NCBI RefSeq assembly: GCF_007746795.1
Contig: NZ_CP036343.1
Coordinates: 4,129,357-4,193,356 of the forward strand
Direction: 5' to 3'
Source of the DNA: Gimesia algae
GTDB lineage: Bacteria; Planctomycetota; Planctomycetia; Planctomycetales; Planctomycetaceae
DNA length: 64,000 nt
The notes beneath the pieces are model-generated. The model was not told the DNA's origin, ran no database searches, and saw nothing but the letters and a program-made list of their open reading frames with translations. Positions 63,448 to 64,000 of the stretch are shown here, in pieces (position 1 is the first letter of the stretch; every line of letters starts with the position of its first letter). A program made the position numbers and the translations under genes.

Positions 63448-64000
<553 letters not shown>

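Overview
This window looks like planctomycete chromosome, probably a Gimesia/Rubinisphaera-type member of the Planctomycetales. That is an inference from gene families and moderate base composition; no rRNA or tRNA gene was found to confirm it. Typical signs are CheB/CheR/PAS fusions, chains of small BON, CsrA, hemerythrin and Hsp20 genes, an archaeal-type methionine adenosyltransferase beside a PAC2 protein, and integrase-type transposases with many remnants.

Layout. 1-5.8 kb is a minus-strand stress cluster: permease fragment, small membrane protein, CBS protein, CorA, NarL-type regulator, Hsp20, dodecin, CsrA, cytochrome c, BON protein. 5.9-12.5 kb is a signalling operon: CheB-CheR-PAS fusion, multi-PAS histidine kinase split by one stop codon, ANTAR regulator. 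12.7-16.4 kb (plus strand) holds BON, hemerythrin, cyclopropane-fatty-acid synthase and a CNNM transporter. 17.3-21 kb pairs a histone-deacetylase-like enzyme with an acyl-CoA synthetase/GNAT fusion. 21.4-27.4 kb has a ZIP transporter and a tightly overlapping cbb3 oxidase operon. 28-33 kb holds acetolactate decarboxylase, ferritin-like, DsrE, a helical protein, PAC2 and the archaeal-type AdoMet synthetase. 33-38.3 kb is a two-BON gene broken by an IS5 element and by a 3.8 kb insertion carrying a sialidase and two dead transposases. 38.6-49.1 kb holds PEP synthase, hemerythrin and a second CsrA among many decayed genes (ATP synthase beta fragment, Hsp20, BON with a C10 frameshift, rhodanese split by an IS4 element), then alcohol dehydrogenase and a host-attachment-family protein. 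49.6-64 kb has a PCMT-erythromycin esterase fusion, alpha-glucan phosphorylase, an NfeD/stomatin pair, a dead integrase-type IS, phosphoglucomutase, an LDH remnant and the end of enolase.

How the genes may work together (inference). Glycogen breakdown (phosphorylase, phosphoglucomutase), lower glycolysis (enolase, PEP synthase), fermentation-type enzymes (LDH remnant, acetolactate decarboxylase, alcohol dehydrogenase, NDP-forming acyl-CoA synthetase), a high-affinity oxidase, oxygen/iron-binding helical proteins, small chaperones and CsrA regulators would together make a low-oxygen or starvation survival island, loosely comparable with the DosR regulon of mycobacteria. Two sequence signals support shared control: a 100-nt leader with a terminator-like hairpin present before two BON genes, and a GGGGAATTnCCTAT-like site 150-190 bp upstream of four unrelated stress or metabolic genes.

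The island is decaying. At least ten genes are interrupted by single stop codons, small indels, deletions or insertion sequences, and in three insertions the target gene can be rebuilt in frame from the two flanks.
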